Of a DNA stretch of 64,000 bases, positions 17,891-25,728 are shown in pieces. Position 1 is the first letter of the stretch. Each line of letters starts with the position of its first letter. Under the pieces are notes generated by a model, which had not been told where the DNA came from, made no database searches, and was given only the letters and a program-made list of their open reading frames with translations. The DNA is taken from contig JAYOIK010000011.1 in NCBI GenBank assembly GCA_038118725.1, forward strand, positions 13,975 through 77,974, written 5' to 3'. The translations under genes and the position numbers were made by a program. The stretch is from JADHLJ01 sp038118725. Its GTDB lineage: Bacteria > Pseudomonadota > Alphaproteobacteria > Thalassobaculales > Thalassobaculaceae.

Positions 17891-18682
17891 TTACCGTCCC
17901 TTGAACGCCGGTGGGCGTTTTTCGAGAAAAGCGCTGTAACCCTCCCGAAAATCCTCGGTATCGAAACAAGCGAAGCCTTCCGCCACCTCGGCGTCCTCGA
18001 GAGGGCGTCCCTCGGCAAGGCCCAGGGTGATGCGCTTTGCGAAGGCCTTGTGCCAGCGGTTGACCAGTGGCGCGCCGGCGCAAATCCGCGCCGTCATCTC
18101 CGATAGCTCGGCGTCCAGGCGATCATCTGGAACCACGCGGGTGAGCAAACCCTTGGCCATCGCCTCGGCGGCGCCGAAGATACGCGCCTCGAACAGGATC
18201 TCCAACGCGGTCGAGCGTCCGACCAGGGAGATCAGCCCGGCCAGTTCGTTGTGCGACATCACCAGGCCCAGCTTGTTCACCGGGATGCCGAAACGCGCGC
18301 TCTCGCCGGACAGCCTGAGGTCGCATACACAAGCAAGCTCCAGCGCGCCGCCGATGCATAGTCCTTGAATGCGGGCGATGACGGGATGTCGGCAATCGGC
18401 GATCGCCGACATGGCCTGGTGCATCAGCACGCCATAGTCGGCGGCCTGAGTGGCATTGGCGCGTTCATTCTCGAATTCCTTGATGTCCGCGCCCGGACCA
18501 AGCGCCTTCTCGCCGGCGCCGCGCAGCACCACGCAACGAACAGTATCGTCGGCGTCCAACGCGGTGAATGCCTCGCCGACCCCGCGCCACATCGCCTTGT
18601 CCAGCGCGTTCAACTTCTCGGGTTTGTTCAGAATGACGGTCGCCAGCGGACCGTCCCGTTCGGTAAGTACGACTTCGGACAT
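17891..18682 (-). CDS. Enoyl-CoA hydratase/isomerase family protein (crotonase)
   Basis: A 263-residue crotonase-fold protein. It has the family start (LATVILNKPEKLNALDKAMW) and oxyanion-hole segments at ALGPGADIKEF (~residue 65) and IQGLCIGGALELACVCDLRL (~105-125). One expected catalytic glutamate lies in the GGALELA helix; the second usual position (around residue 135) reads as PVNKLGLVMSHNE. The chemistry could be hydration, isomerisation or another CoA reaction. It is followed upstream on the same strand by a methyltransferase-like gene 51 bases away. Confidence 0.9.
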   Translation of the reverse strand: MSEVVLTERDGPLATVILNKPEKLNALDKAMWRGVGEAFTALDADDTVRCVVLRGAGEKALGPGADIKEFENERANATQAADYGVLMHQAMSAIADCRHPVIARIQGLCIGGALELACVCDLRLSGESARFGIPVNKLGLVMSHNELAGLISLVGRSTALEILFEARIFGAAEAMAKGLLTRVVPDDRLDAELSEMTARICAGAPLVNRWHKAFAKRITLGLAEGRPLEDAEVAEGFACFDTEDFREGYSAFLEKRPPAFKGR

Positions 18683-18733
18683 GGATCGACTTTCAATTTC
18701 AAGATCGTTGAGAGGAATGGATTTCCCCGCAAC

Positions 18734-19525
18734 CTACGGCACCGGCGACGCTTCGGAAATGCTCGGGATACCGAGGACGCGATTGCGCACGGAGTAACCC
18801 GCGTCCTCCTCGCCGAGCGGAGCAATATCCCACAGCCAGGTCTCCCCCTTCCAGGGAAGTGTCGCGCCCCTGAGGGCCGATATTGTCTCTACAAGTGTTC
18901 CGTCCGCCGCCAGGATCTCACGCTCCAGATCACCGATCACACAGACCACGCCGGCAAACCTGGAAAGGTACCGAACATGCGCCTCGACAAGGGCGCGCCC
19001 GATAAGGTCGGCCGTCGCCTCGTCGCCGCCGGCCCGGTCCTCGATGAAATGTCCGGGCAGGGTCGGCAGTTGCGAGACGATGTTGAGCGAGACCACCAGG
19101 TCGACAGAGGGATCATCGAGAAACCGGTTGGGTTCGGTGACTTGGTCGCCGCCGTTCACGAGATCCTCCAAGCATTCGGTGACGTCATGGGTGACGAGAC
19201 GCACGGCCCGGTCCCGCCACGCGGCGAGCCGGACCGGCGGGCCATGCACGAGATCCACGAGCAGGACCTGGTCGAATGCCTGTACGAGATCGGCGAGCGG
19301 CAGGTCGTATCCGAGCCCCGCGCCAAGGATGACCGCGCGGCGTCGGCGTTTGGTCTTCCCGATCGCCCGGCGCACCACGTTCCAACTGTTCTCCAGATGG
19401 GAAGCCCAGGCGCCGCGGCAACGGCCATGGCGGCTGATGATCGAAACCATCTCGCGCGCGAATCCGAGACGCCGGGCGACTGGCGGACAGGGTGTGATCA
19501 GATAGGTGAGTGCTTCGAGAATCAT
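18734..19525 (-). CDS. Putative SAM-dependent methyltransferase-like protein
   Basis: A 263-residue protein; the ATG at 19525 has AGGAAA nine bases upstream and starts MILEALTYLITPCPP. Residues ~65-100 show a Rossmann beginning: RAVILGAGLGYDLPL (motif I-like) followed by VLLVDLVHG at beta 2. VDLVVSLNIVSQLP fits motif IV. The rest has no clear hits I can name. Its promoter must lie in the same 70-base stretch as the TPP riboswitch promoter, facing the other way. No thiamine-related motif is visible, so any link to the riboswitch is only by proximity. Confidence 0.65.
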   Translation of the reverse strand: MILEALTYLITPCPPVARRLGFAREMVSIISRHGRCRGAWASHLENSWNVVRRAIGKTKRRRRAVILGAGLGYDLPLADLVQAFDQVLLVDLVHGPPVRLAAWRDRAVRLVTHDVTECLEDLVNGGDQVTEPNRFLDDPSVDLVVSLNIVSQLPTLPGHFIEDRAGGDEATADLIGRALVEAHVRYLSRFAGVVCVIGDLEREILAADGTLVETISALRGATLPWKGETWLWDIAPLGEEDAGYSVRNRVLGIPSISEASPVP

Positions 19526-19558
19526 GCGACGCGGGTTTCCTGGCCCGTGGTGTTCCGG

Positions 19559-19587
19559 TTGACATCCTGCCATGGGAGTTTCACATT
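19559..19587 (+). promoter_or_regulatory. Sigma-70 promoter in front of the TPP riboswitch
   Basis: A perfect TTGACA (-35) at 19559-19564 is followed after 17 bases by CACATT (-10) at 19582-19587. The predicted start is about 19594-19595, right at the first base of riboswitch helix P1. The agreement between predicted start and RNA structure supports the call even though the -10 is weak. Confidence 0.65.
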
Positions 19588-19595
19588 CGCATCAT

Positions 19596-19693
19596 CGTGA
19601 TGCTGGGGTGCCCTGGGTGGAGCGATCCACGCGGGACTGAGACCATACCCATCGAACCTGACCTGGGTCATACCCGCGGAGGGAGACGTCACG
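19596..19693 (+). ncRNA. TPP riboswitch (THI element) leader
   Basis: The conserved THI-box landmarks appear in order and at normal spacing. P1 pairs CGTGATG (19596-19602) with CGTCACG (19687-19693). GGGGTGCC follows at ~19604. A variable P3a hairpin GTGGA-GCGA-TCCAC sits at 19617-19630. CTGAGA is at 19637-19642 with ATACCC next. GAACCTGA lies at 19654-19661, then CTGG, then ATACCCGCGGAGGGA. These match the E. coli thiM/thiC-type aptamer closely. The expression platform (19694-19787) has no T-run, so control of translation or Rho-dependent termination is more likely than an intrinsic terminator. The riboswitch should switch off the downstream ABC operon when TPP is plentiful. Confidence 0.93.
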
Positions 19694-19787
19694 GGGCCAA
19701 GCGCCGCCGATCCCGGCCATGTCCGCCCCCGACCCGATGGAAGTCTCGCCCTTGATCTCGGTGAACCGAATCCTTGGGAGAAACGCG

Positions 19788-20930
19788 ATGATCCGTCGCT
19801 TCGCCTACGCCTCCACCGTCGCCCTGTCGATCCTGTGCATGGGGAGCGGCATACCCAGTCAGGCCCGCGCCGCCGAGGCCTATGTCCCGATCCTGGTGCC
19901 GATCACCGGCTTCATCGCCATCGAGGGCACCGCCCAGCGCAATGGCGCGATTCAGGCTTTGGAGAACGCGCCCGACGGGGTCTCGGTCACTTATGAGGTT
20001 TCCGATACCTCGACCTCGCCCGAGGTCGCGGTGACAGCGCTGACACGCGCGCTTGAGCGCGGCAAGCCGGTCGCCGCCGCCGCCTCGATCTTCGGAACCC
20101 AGATGCTGGCGATGGCGCCGATCGCCAAGCGGGCCGGTGTACCGTTGATCACCGTTTCCGGCACCGCCAAGCTGACCGAGCTCGGCAATCCCTATATTTT
20201 CCGTTTCTTCCCCGGTGACGCGGTGGTCAAGGTGGCCCACGCGCGCTACGCGGTGGAGACGCTCGGCGCCAAGCGACCGGCGTTGCTTTATCAAACCACC
20301 TCCTACGGTCAGAGCGGTCGGGCTGAACTCAAGCGAATCCTGGACGGTCTAGGGGCGCCGCTGGTTTTCGAGGAAGCCCTGGCGCCGTCGGTGAAGGACA
20401 TGCTGCCGGCTCTAACCAAGCTGCGGGCGGCCAATCCCGACGTGATCCTGCTGCATCTGCATTCCGGCCCCACGGCACTGGCGATCCGACAGGCGCGCGA
20501 GGCCGGGATCGACTTGCCGGTGGTCGCGGGCTCGGCCATGCATCAGCCGACCACGGCCAAACTGCTCACACCGGCACAACTGAAGGGTGTTTGCGCAGAG
20601 AGCGCGTCCTCGCCGATCTCTGAGAGCGATCCGAAGCTCGTCGCCTTCACCGAGGAGTTTCGAGCCCGTTTCAAAACCGAGCCCGATGCCTTCGCGCTGG
20701 CTCAGCATGACGGGATCAATATGGTGCTGGCCTCTATCAAGGACGGCGCCGAGACCGCCGAGGACGTGCGCGCCTGGTTGTCGTCGCATGTCTTCGAGGG
20801 CCTGGCGATGACCTACAAGTCCGACGGCAAGGGCAATATGGCGCATGACGCGTTGATCGTCTGTTATGACGGCGCCTCGCCGGTACCCTCGGTGGCCAAG
20901 CGGTTCCACAACGTCGACGGCGTGCTGTAG
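19788..20930 (+). CDS. Liv-type ABC transporter substrate-binding protein, TPP-riboswitch controlled
   Basis: A 380-residue periplasmic binding protein of the leucine/isoleucine/valine-binding (Peripla_BP_6) family. GGGAG eight bases upstream supports the ATG at 19788. Residues 1-27 form a Sec signal peptide ending ARAAEA. The fold core shows FGTQMLAMAPIAKRAGVPLITVSGTA and FRFFPGDAVVKVAHARYAVETLG, as in the family. The usual annotation would be branched-chain amino acid uptake, but a TPP riboswitch sits 95 bases upstream. A thiamine-related ligand (thiamine, its pyrimidine or thiazole part, or a breakdown product) is therefore the better inference. Membrane and ATPase genes follow directly. 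Confidence 0.9.
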   Translation: MIRRFAYASTVALSILCMGSGIPSQARAAEAYVPILVPITGFIAIEGTAQRNGAIQALENAPDGVSVTYEVSDTSTSPEVAVTALTRALERGKPVAAAASIFGTQMLAMAPIAKRAGVPLITVSGTAKLTELGNPYIFRFFPGDAVVKVAHARYAVETLGAKRPALLYQTTSYGQSGRAELKRILDGLGAPLVFEEALAPSVKDMLPALTKLRAANPDVILLHLHSGPTALAIRQAREAGIDLPVVAGSAMHQPTTAKLLTPAQLKGVCAESASSPISESDPKLVAFTEEFRARFKTEPDAFALAQHDGINMVLASIKDGAETAEDVRAWLSSHVFEGLAMTYKSDGKGNMAHDALIVCYDGASPVPSVAKRFHNVDGVL

Positions 20931-20937
20931 GCCGTCC

Positions 20938-21840
20938 ATGGCGGAGGCGATCCCGCAACTTCTGGTCAATGGGATCGCGCTCGGCGCCGCCTACGCGTTG
21001 ATCGCGTTGGGCTTCGTGCTGGTCATCAACGCGGTGGGCGCGGTGAATTTCGCGCAAGGCGATCTCGTGATGGCCGGCGGCTTCGCGGCGGTGATCCTGG
21101 CGGAAACGCTGAGCGCCGGGTTCGGCGACGCGGTCCCGGCCCTGGGGTTGCTGGTTCTGCCTCTTACGATGCTGGTCATGGCGGGGCTTGGGCTGCTGTT
21201 TTCGGCGCTTGCCTATGCGCCGTTGCGCGGACGTCCACCGGTCTCGATCTTCATCAGCACGATCGCCGTCGGCCTGATACTGCATCACGCCGCCAATGCG
21301 GGTTTCGGCCCGGAGCCGCGTATCGGACCGGCCCTGCTCCAGGCCGATACCCTGCGTTTCGGATCCGTCGTGCTCTCGGTTCAACAAATCGCGGTAATCG
21401 GCGCGGCGGGGCTGCTGATCGCGGGTACCGGGGCGCTGCTCTCGCGCACCCAGCTTGGGCGCCGGCTCCGCGCCGTGGCCCAAGACCCGGAGATCGCCGA
21501 GGCGATGGGCATCAACGGCGCGCGCTGCGTCGCGCTCACCTTCATGCTGGCGGTGGCGCTCGCCGGCGCGGCGGGAGCCTTGCTGTCCAACCAGTTCTTT
21601 GTCGCTCCCGGCGATGGCGGCCTGTTCATGCTCAAGGCCTATATCGCGGTAACCCTCGGCGGGTGGGGCCGACTTGACGGAGCCGCGCTGGCGGCGTTGT
21701 TGATCGGTGTCTTCGAGGTGATGATGGCGGCCTACGTCTCCTATGTGGCGGCCGAAGCGCTGCTATACGGCGGGCTGTTGCTGGTCCTGTTTTTCCGACC
21801 GTCGGGATTGCTCGGCGAGACCATTCAGCGGCGGACATGA
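20938..21840 (+). CDS. Liv-type ABC transporter permease (LivH family)
   Basis: A 300-residue permease with about eight membrane segments. It starts seven bases after the binding-protein gene at MAEAIPQLLVNGIALGAAYALIALGF, the classic LivH N terminus, followed by NFAQGDLVMAGGF. The segment LGRRLRAVAQDPEIAEAMGINGARCVALTFMLA is the ATPase-contact region of LivH proteins. It forms the channel with the LivM part of the next gene. Given the TPP riboswitch upstream, the cargo is likely thiamine-related rather than an amino acid. Confidence 0.92.
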   Translation: MAEAIPQLLVNGIALGAAYALIALGFVLVINAVGAVNFAQGDLVMAGGFAAVILAETLSAGFGDAVPALGLLVLPLTMLVMAGLGLLFSALAYAPLRGRPPVSIFISTIAVGLILHHAANAGFGPEPRIGPALLQADTLRFGSVVLSVQQIAVIGAAGLLIAGTGALLSRTQLGRRLRAVAQDPEIAEAMGINGARCVALTFMLAVALAGAAGALLSNQFFVAPGDGGLFMLKAYIAVTLGGWGRLDGAALAALLIGVFEVMMAAYVSYVAAEALLYGGLLLVLFFRPSGLLGETIQRRT

Positions 21841-21844
21841 CACC

Positions 21845-23548
21845 ATGATCGGGGGCCGCTCCACCTGGGTCATGACCGCCCTCCTGATCGCGCCGGTGCT
21901 CGTGGCCCTGGCGCTCGGCGGATATGAACAGCGGATCATGACCCTGGCCGGGATCTACGCGATCGCGGTCCTGGGCTATCAATTGATCTTCGGTCGGCTC
22001 GGCGCGCTGTCCCTCGCCCAGGGGTGTTTCCTGGGCATCGGCGCCTATGTCACCGGCCTGGCCGGCGTGCATCTGGACTGGAGTTTCCCGGCGAGCTTTC
22101 TCGCCTCGCTGGTGGTGCCCGCCGTGATCGCCGGCATCGTCGCGATCCCCGTGCTGCGCCTGGAATCGCATTATTTCGCGCTCGCGACCCTCGGCATCTC
22201 GCAGATCGCGTTGCTGGTCGGGGTGAACTGGACGGAAGTCACCGGCGGCGCCAACGGCTTGTACGGCGTGCCGGAGATCAGGATCGCCGGTGCGTCACTC
22301 TATTCACCCGAAGCCCTGCTGCTGATGGTTTGGAGCGCGCTCGCCGTCGCGGTGCTGGCGCATGGCTATCTCATCAAGGGGAGACGGGCTCATCGTCTGA
22401 CGCTGCTGCGCGAGGCCCCGGAGGCCGCCGCCGCGAGCGGCATCGACATTGGCGCCAGCCGACTGACCTTGTTTGTCGCCAGCGCGGCCTTCGGCGGCGC
22501 GGCCGGGGCGTTGCAAGCACATTCGATCGGCGTGGTCTCTCCGGCGGTTCTCGAGTTTCAGGTCATGGTGACCATTCTCGCGATGACCGTGATCGGCGGG
22601 CGCGGCCACCCCGCCGGCGCGATCCTCGGCGCGATCTTGCTGGTCCATCTTCCCGAGTGGTTCCGCTTTCTTGAGTCCCACTACCTCATCGCTTACGGCG
22701 CCGCGCTGCTATTGGCGATCGTGCTGATGCCGAATGGATTCGTGGGACGGCTCGAGGAATGGTTGGGTGGGGCCGATGCCGGCTCGCCCCCCGCCCCCGA
22801 TCCCGACGACACAATTGGAAGGAAACCGGCTCGGACAGGCGCGACGCTCGGTCTTCGGGATCTGCGAAAATCCTACGGCGGGGTTGTCGCGGTCGACGGG
22901 GTCTCGCTTAGCGTCGAACCGGGTGAGATCGTCGGTCTGATCGGCCCGAACGGGTCCGGTAAGTCGACCTTGATCAACCTTGTCTCGGGATTGCAGCGTC
23001 CGGAGACAGGCGCGGTCCATCTGGGAAATCTCGACCTTTCCGGGCGCCCGCCACATGAACGCGCCCGCGCCGGTCTGGCACGCACTTTTCAGGCCCCCGC
23101 CACCGTGCCTGGCTTGGCACCCTTGCGCACGGTCCTCGCGGCCTGCCCAGCGACGCTCGACGAGCCCACCGCCGTCACCCTGGCGCGCCGCTGCCTGGAA
23201 AGGGCCGGAATCACCGATATGGCCGCGGGGCCGAGCGAGGGACCGTCACGGGCCCGGGCGCTTGATCTCGCGAGGGCGCTGGCGAGCGAACCGGTAATCC
23301 TGTTACTGGACGAACCAGCCGCCGGGCTTACGCCGAACGAGCGGGACGATCTCGCGCGGTGCCTGAAAAGCCTCGCGAAGGATGGGATTGGGCTGCTGGT
23401 CGTCGATCACAGCATGGACTTTCTGTTGCCGCTCGCCGACCGGGTTGTCTGCCTCGCGTCCGGCGCCGTGGTTGCCGAGGGAGCACCCGAGGAGATCGCG
23501 CGAGACCCAGCGGCCATCGCCGCCTATTTCGGTGGGCCCTCGCCATGA
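21845..23548 (+). CDS. Fused Liv-type permease and ATPase (LivM-LivG)
   Basis: A 567-residue fusion. Residues 1-~305 are a LivM permease (GRLGALSLAQGCFLGIGAYVTG and the LREAPEAAAASGID contact loop). After a Pro/Asp-rich linker, residues ~335-567 are a LivG ATPase with Walker A G367-PNGSGKST, Q-loop Q416, Walker B LLLDEP (D489/E490) and H-loop H522. The ABC signature, normally like LAYGQQ, reads PSEGPSRARALDLARAL (~463-480), so only its glycine is kept. That is unusual and suggests the composite ATP site formed with LivF is asymmetric. The gene begins four bases after livH and overlaps the next gene by four bases. Confidence 0.92.
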   Translation: MIGGRSTWVMTALLIAPVLVALALGGYEQRIMTLAGIYAIAVLGYQLIFGRLGALSLAQGCFLGIGAYVTGLAGVHLDWSFPASFLASLVVPAVIAGIVAIPVLRLESHYFALATLGISQIALLVGVNWTEVTGGANGLYGVPEIRIAGASLYSPEALLLMVWSALAVAVLAHGYLIKGRRAHRLTLLREAPEAAAASGIDIGASRLTLFVASAAFGGAAGALQAHSIGVVSPAVLEFQVMVTILAMTVIGGRGHPAGAILGAILLVHLPEWFRFLESHYLIAYGAALLLAIVLMPNGFVGRLEEWLGGADAGSPPAPDPDDTIGRKPARTGATLGLRDLRKSYGGVVAVDGVSLSVEPGEIVGLIGPNGSGKSTLINLVSGLQRPETGAVHLGNLDLSGRPPHERARAGLARTFQAPATVPGLAPLRTVLAACPATLDEPTAVTLARRCLERAGITDMAAGPSEGPSRARALDLARALASEPVILLLDEPAAGLTPNERDDLARCLKSLAKDGIGLLVVDHSMDFLLPLADRVVCLASGAVVAEGAPEEIARDPAAIAAYFGGPSP

Positions 23549-24255
23549 GCGGGCTCTTGCTTGAGATCCAAGCTCTATCGGTCGATCGCGGCGGCGCGAA
23601 GGCCGTCACGCGTTTGGATGCCGCGCTTTCCGGCGGTGAGGTCTTGTCGATCATCGGGGCCAACGGCGCGGGAAAATCAAGCTTGCTGCGCGCGATCCTG
23701 GGGCTGGAGGAGGCCGTCGCCGGTCGCGTCCTGATGTCCGGAGAGGACATATCAACTCTCAAGCCCCGCGACCGCGCGGCGCGCGGCATCGGGTTTTGCC
23801 CAGAGGGCCGTCGACTGTTTCCCGGTTTGACGGTGGAGGAGAACCTCGCCGTGGTCTTCGAGGGAACGGGCCGGGCAAGACGGGCACGGGTCGAGGAGAT
23901 GTTCGATCGCTTTCCCGCCCTGGCCGGGAAACGGAGGGACCGGGCCTGGTCGCTGTCCGGCGGACAGCAGCAGATGCTGACGATCGCGCGGGCGATCATG
24001 AACGCGCCGCGTCTGCTGCTGCTGGACGAGCCGACCCTCGGGCTCGCTCCGATGATCATCGCCGAAGTGCTCGGGATCGTCCGAGCCATCGCGGCGGAGG
24101 GAACGGGCGTGCTGATGGCCGAGCAGAATGTCGTACCCGCGTTGGATGTCGCCGATCGGGTTCTGGTGCTGTCTCGTGGCTCGTCGGCCCATGCGGGCGC
24201 CGCGGCCGACATCACCGCCGAGCGGATCGCCACCCTGATGCTCGTGGGGGTGTAA
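23545..24255 (+). CDS. Liv-type ABC transporter ATP-binding protein (LivF family)
   Basis: A 236-residue ATPase whose ATG overlaps the stop of the fusion gene (ATGA). Walker A is GANGAGKSS, the signature LSGGQQQMLTIARAIM is intact, and Walker B is LLLLDEPTLGLAPM. GIGFCPEGRRLFPGLTVEENL is the typical LivF Q-loop region. It should form the ATPase pair with the LivG part of the fusion, which has a degenerate signature, so this subunit probably supplies the fully canonical motif. It ends the riboswitch-controlled operon; the next gene starts 69 bases later. Confidence 0.92.
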   Translation: MSGLLLEIQALSVDRGGAKAVTRLDAALSGGEVLSIIGANGAGKSSLLRAILGLEEAVAGRVLMSGEDISTLKPRDRAARGIGFCPEGRRLFPGLTVEENLAVVFEGTGRARRARVEEMFDRFPALAGKRRDRAWSLSGGQQQMLTIARAIMNAPRLLLLDEPTLGLAPMIIAEVLGIVRAIAAEGTGVLMAEQNVVPALDVADRVLVLSRGSSAHAGAAADITAERIATLMLVGV

Positions 24256-24324
24256 CACGCCCTTACCCCCCGGACGTTTTCAGGTTAGAAACCCCGTGAC
24301 GCCATCTCTTGGGAGCAGTTGACA

Positions 24325-25011
24325 ATGATCGGTGCGCCGACCCCCGACACGCGCAAGACCCCGGCGGAAATCGCCGCGGGTATCCTCTTGGATATCGAGG
24401 CGATCCATATCCGCCCGGACGAGCCCTTCACCTTCACCTCCGGGCGCCTGTCGCCGGTCTATGTCGATTGCCGTCGGATCATCTCGTTTCCGAGAGCCCG
24501 GGCCGAATTGATGCGCATGGGGGTCGAGCAGTTGAACCAGCATGCCGGCGTCGAGGCCTTCGACGCGGTCGCCGGCGGCGAGACGGCGGGTATTCCCTTC
24601 GCCGCCTGGGTGGCGGATCTTCTGGGGCTGCCGATGCTCTATGTGCGCAAGCAAGCCAAGGGCTTCGGCCGCAACGCCAGGATCGAGGGCACCTTTCCCG
24701 AGGGCGCGCGGGTTCTCCTGGTCGAGGATCTCGCGACCGATGGCGGCAGCAAGCTCAGCTTCATCGACGCAATCCGCGAGGCCGGCGGCGAGATCGCCCA
24801 TTGCTTCGTGGTTTTCCATTACGGCAACTTCCCGGCGAGCACCGAAAGTCTGGCCGAGCGCGGCGTCGCGCTGCATGGGCTGTGCACGTGGTGGGACGTG
24901 CTGCACGTCGCGGAGACCCGCGGCTATACGGCGGATCAACTCGCCGCGGTCAGGGACTTTCTCGATGATCCCGACGGCTGGGCGGAGCGCCGCGAGAGCG
25001 CAAGCGTCTGA
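24325..25011 (+). CDS. pyrE: Orotate phosphoribosyltransferase
   Basis: A 228-residue type I phosphoribosyltransferase that joins orotate to PRPP to form OMP in pyrimidine synthesis. The PRPP-binding motif is VLLVEDLATDGGSK (~residues 130-143). FTSGRLSPVYVDCR near residue 38 is the orotate/PRPP loop of PyrE, and YVRKQAKGFGRNARIEG covers the flexible catalytic loop. The first motif residue is Glu-Asp rather than Asp-Asp, as seen in related alphaproteobacterial enzymes. The ATG at 24325 has GGGAG nine bases upstream; a TTG two codons earlier is less likely. It follows the Liv operon by 69 bases and may or may not share its transcript. Confidence 0.9.
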   Translation: MIGAPTPDTRKTPAEIAAGILLDIEAIHIRPDEPFTFTSGRLSPVYVDCRRIISFPRARAELMRMGVEQLNQHAGVEAFDAVAGGETAGIPFAAWVADLLGLPMLYVRKQAKGFGRNARIEGTFPEGARVLLVEDLATDGGSKLSFIDAIREAGGEIAHCFVVFHYGNFPASTESLAERGVALHGLCTWWDVLHVAETRGYTADQLAAVRDFLDDPDGWAERRESASV

Positions 25012-25043
25012 ACTCAACGAAATACCTAATCCGGAGAACCAAA

Positions 25044-25667
25044 ATGCTGACGATCCACGGTCGTAACAACTCCTCGAATGTTCAGAAGGTCGTTTGGGCG
25101 CTGAACGAGATGAAGGTGCCGTACGAACGCACCGATGCCGGCGGCGCCTTCGGCATCGTCAACACGCCCGAATATCTCGCCATGAACCCGAACGCGCGGG
25201 TGCCGACCATGGACGAGGATGGGTTCATCCTTTGGGAATCCAACGCCATCGTGCGTTATCTCGCGAACAAACATGACCGGGGCGGCCTGTGTCCGTCGGA
25301 TCCGCGCCAGCACGCCGACGCCGATCGTTGGATGGACTGGCAGCAGACCACACTGGGTCCGACCATGACGCCAATCTTCTGGAACCTGGTGCGCACGCCC
25401 GAGCCGGACCGTGACATGAAACTGGTCGAGTCCTCCAAATCGGCGATGGAAGGACTGGCGAAGATCATGGACAACGCGCTCGCGGACCGGGCTTTCCTGG
25501 CCGGCGACAGCTTCACGATGGCCGATATTCCCGCCGCCATTCAGATTTATCGCTGGGTGGCGTTGGTCGAGGACCGCCCGTCGGTGCCGAACCTGGATGC
25601 CTGGTACGATCGGCTGTGTCAGCGCGAGCCGTTCAAGACACATGTTCTCGACATTCCCCTAACCTGA
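25044..25667 (+). CDS. Glutathione S-transferase family protein
   Basis: A 207-residue GST. The N-terminal thioredoxin-like domain reads MLTIHGRNNSSNVQKVVWALNEMKVPYE, with a serine-rich catalytic position around S10-S11, and NPNARVPTMDEDGFILWESNAIVRYLA, the glutathione-binding block with the cis-proline and Glu-Ser pair. The all-helical C domain includes FLAGDSFTMADIPAA. The GST could detoxify electrophiles or act in a catabolic step. It lies 32 bases after pyrE; a GC-rich hairpin at 25683-25702 without a T-run follows it. Confidence 0.92.
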   Translation: MLTIHGRNNSSNVQKVVWALNEMKVPYERTDAGGAFGIVNTPEYLAMNPNARVPTMDEDGFILWESNAIVRYLANKHDRGGLCPSDPRQHADADRWMDWQQTTLGPTMTPIFWNLVRTPEPDRDMKLVESSKSAMEGLAKIMDNALADRAFLAGDSFTMADIPAAIQIYRWVALVEDRPSVPNLDAWYDRLCQREPFKTHVLDIPLT

Positions 25668-25728
25668 GCATAGGCCGCTTCGCGCGCGGCACGGACCGCG
25701 CGGGCGCGGGCGGTTGAGGGGCGGTATC

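Noticed and set aside
25683..25702. GC-rich hairpin CGCGCGG/CCGCGCG after the GST gene as a terminator
   Set aside because: There is no T-run, and short GC palindromes are expected by chance here.
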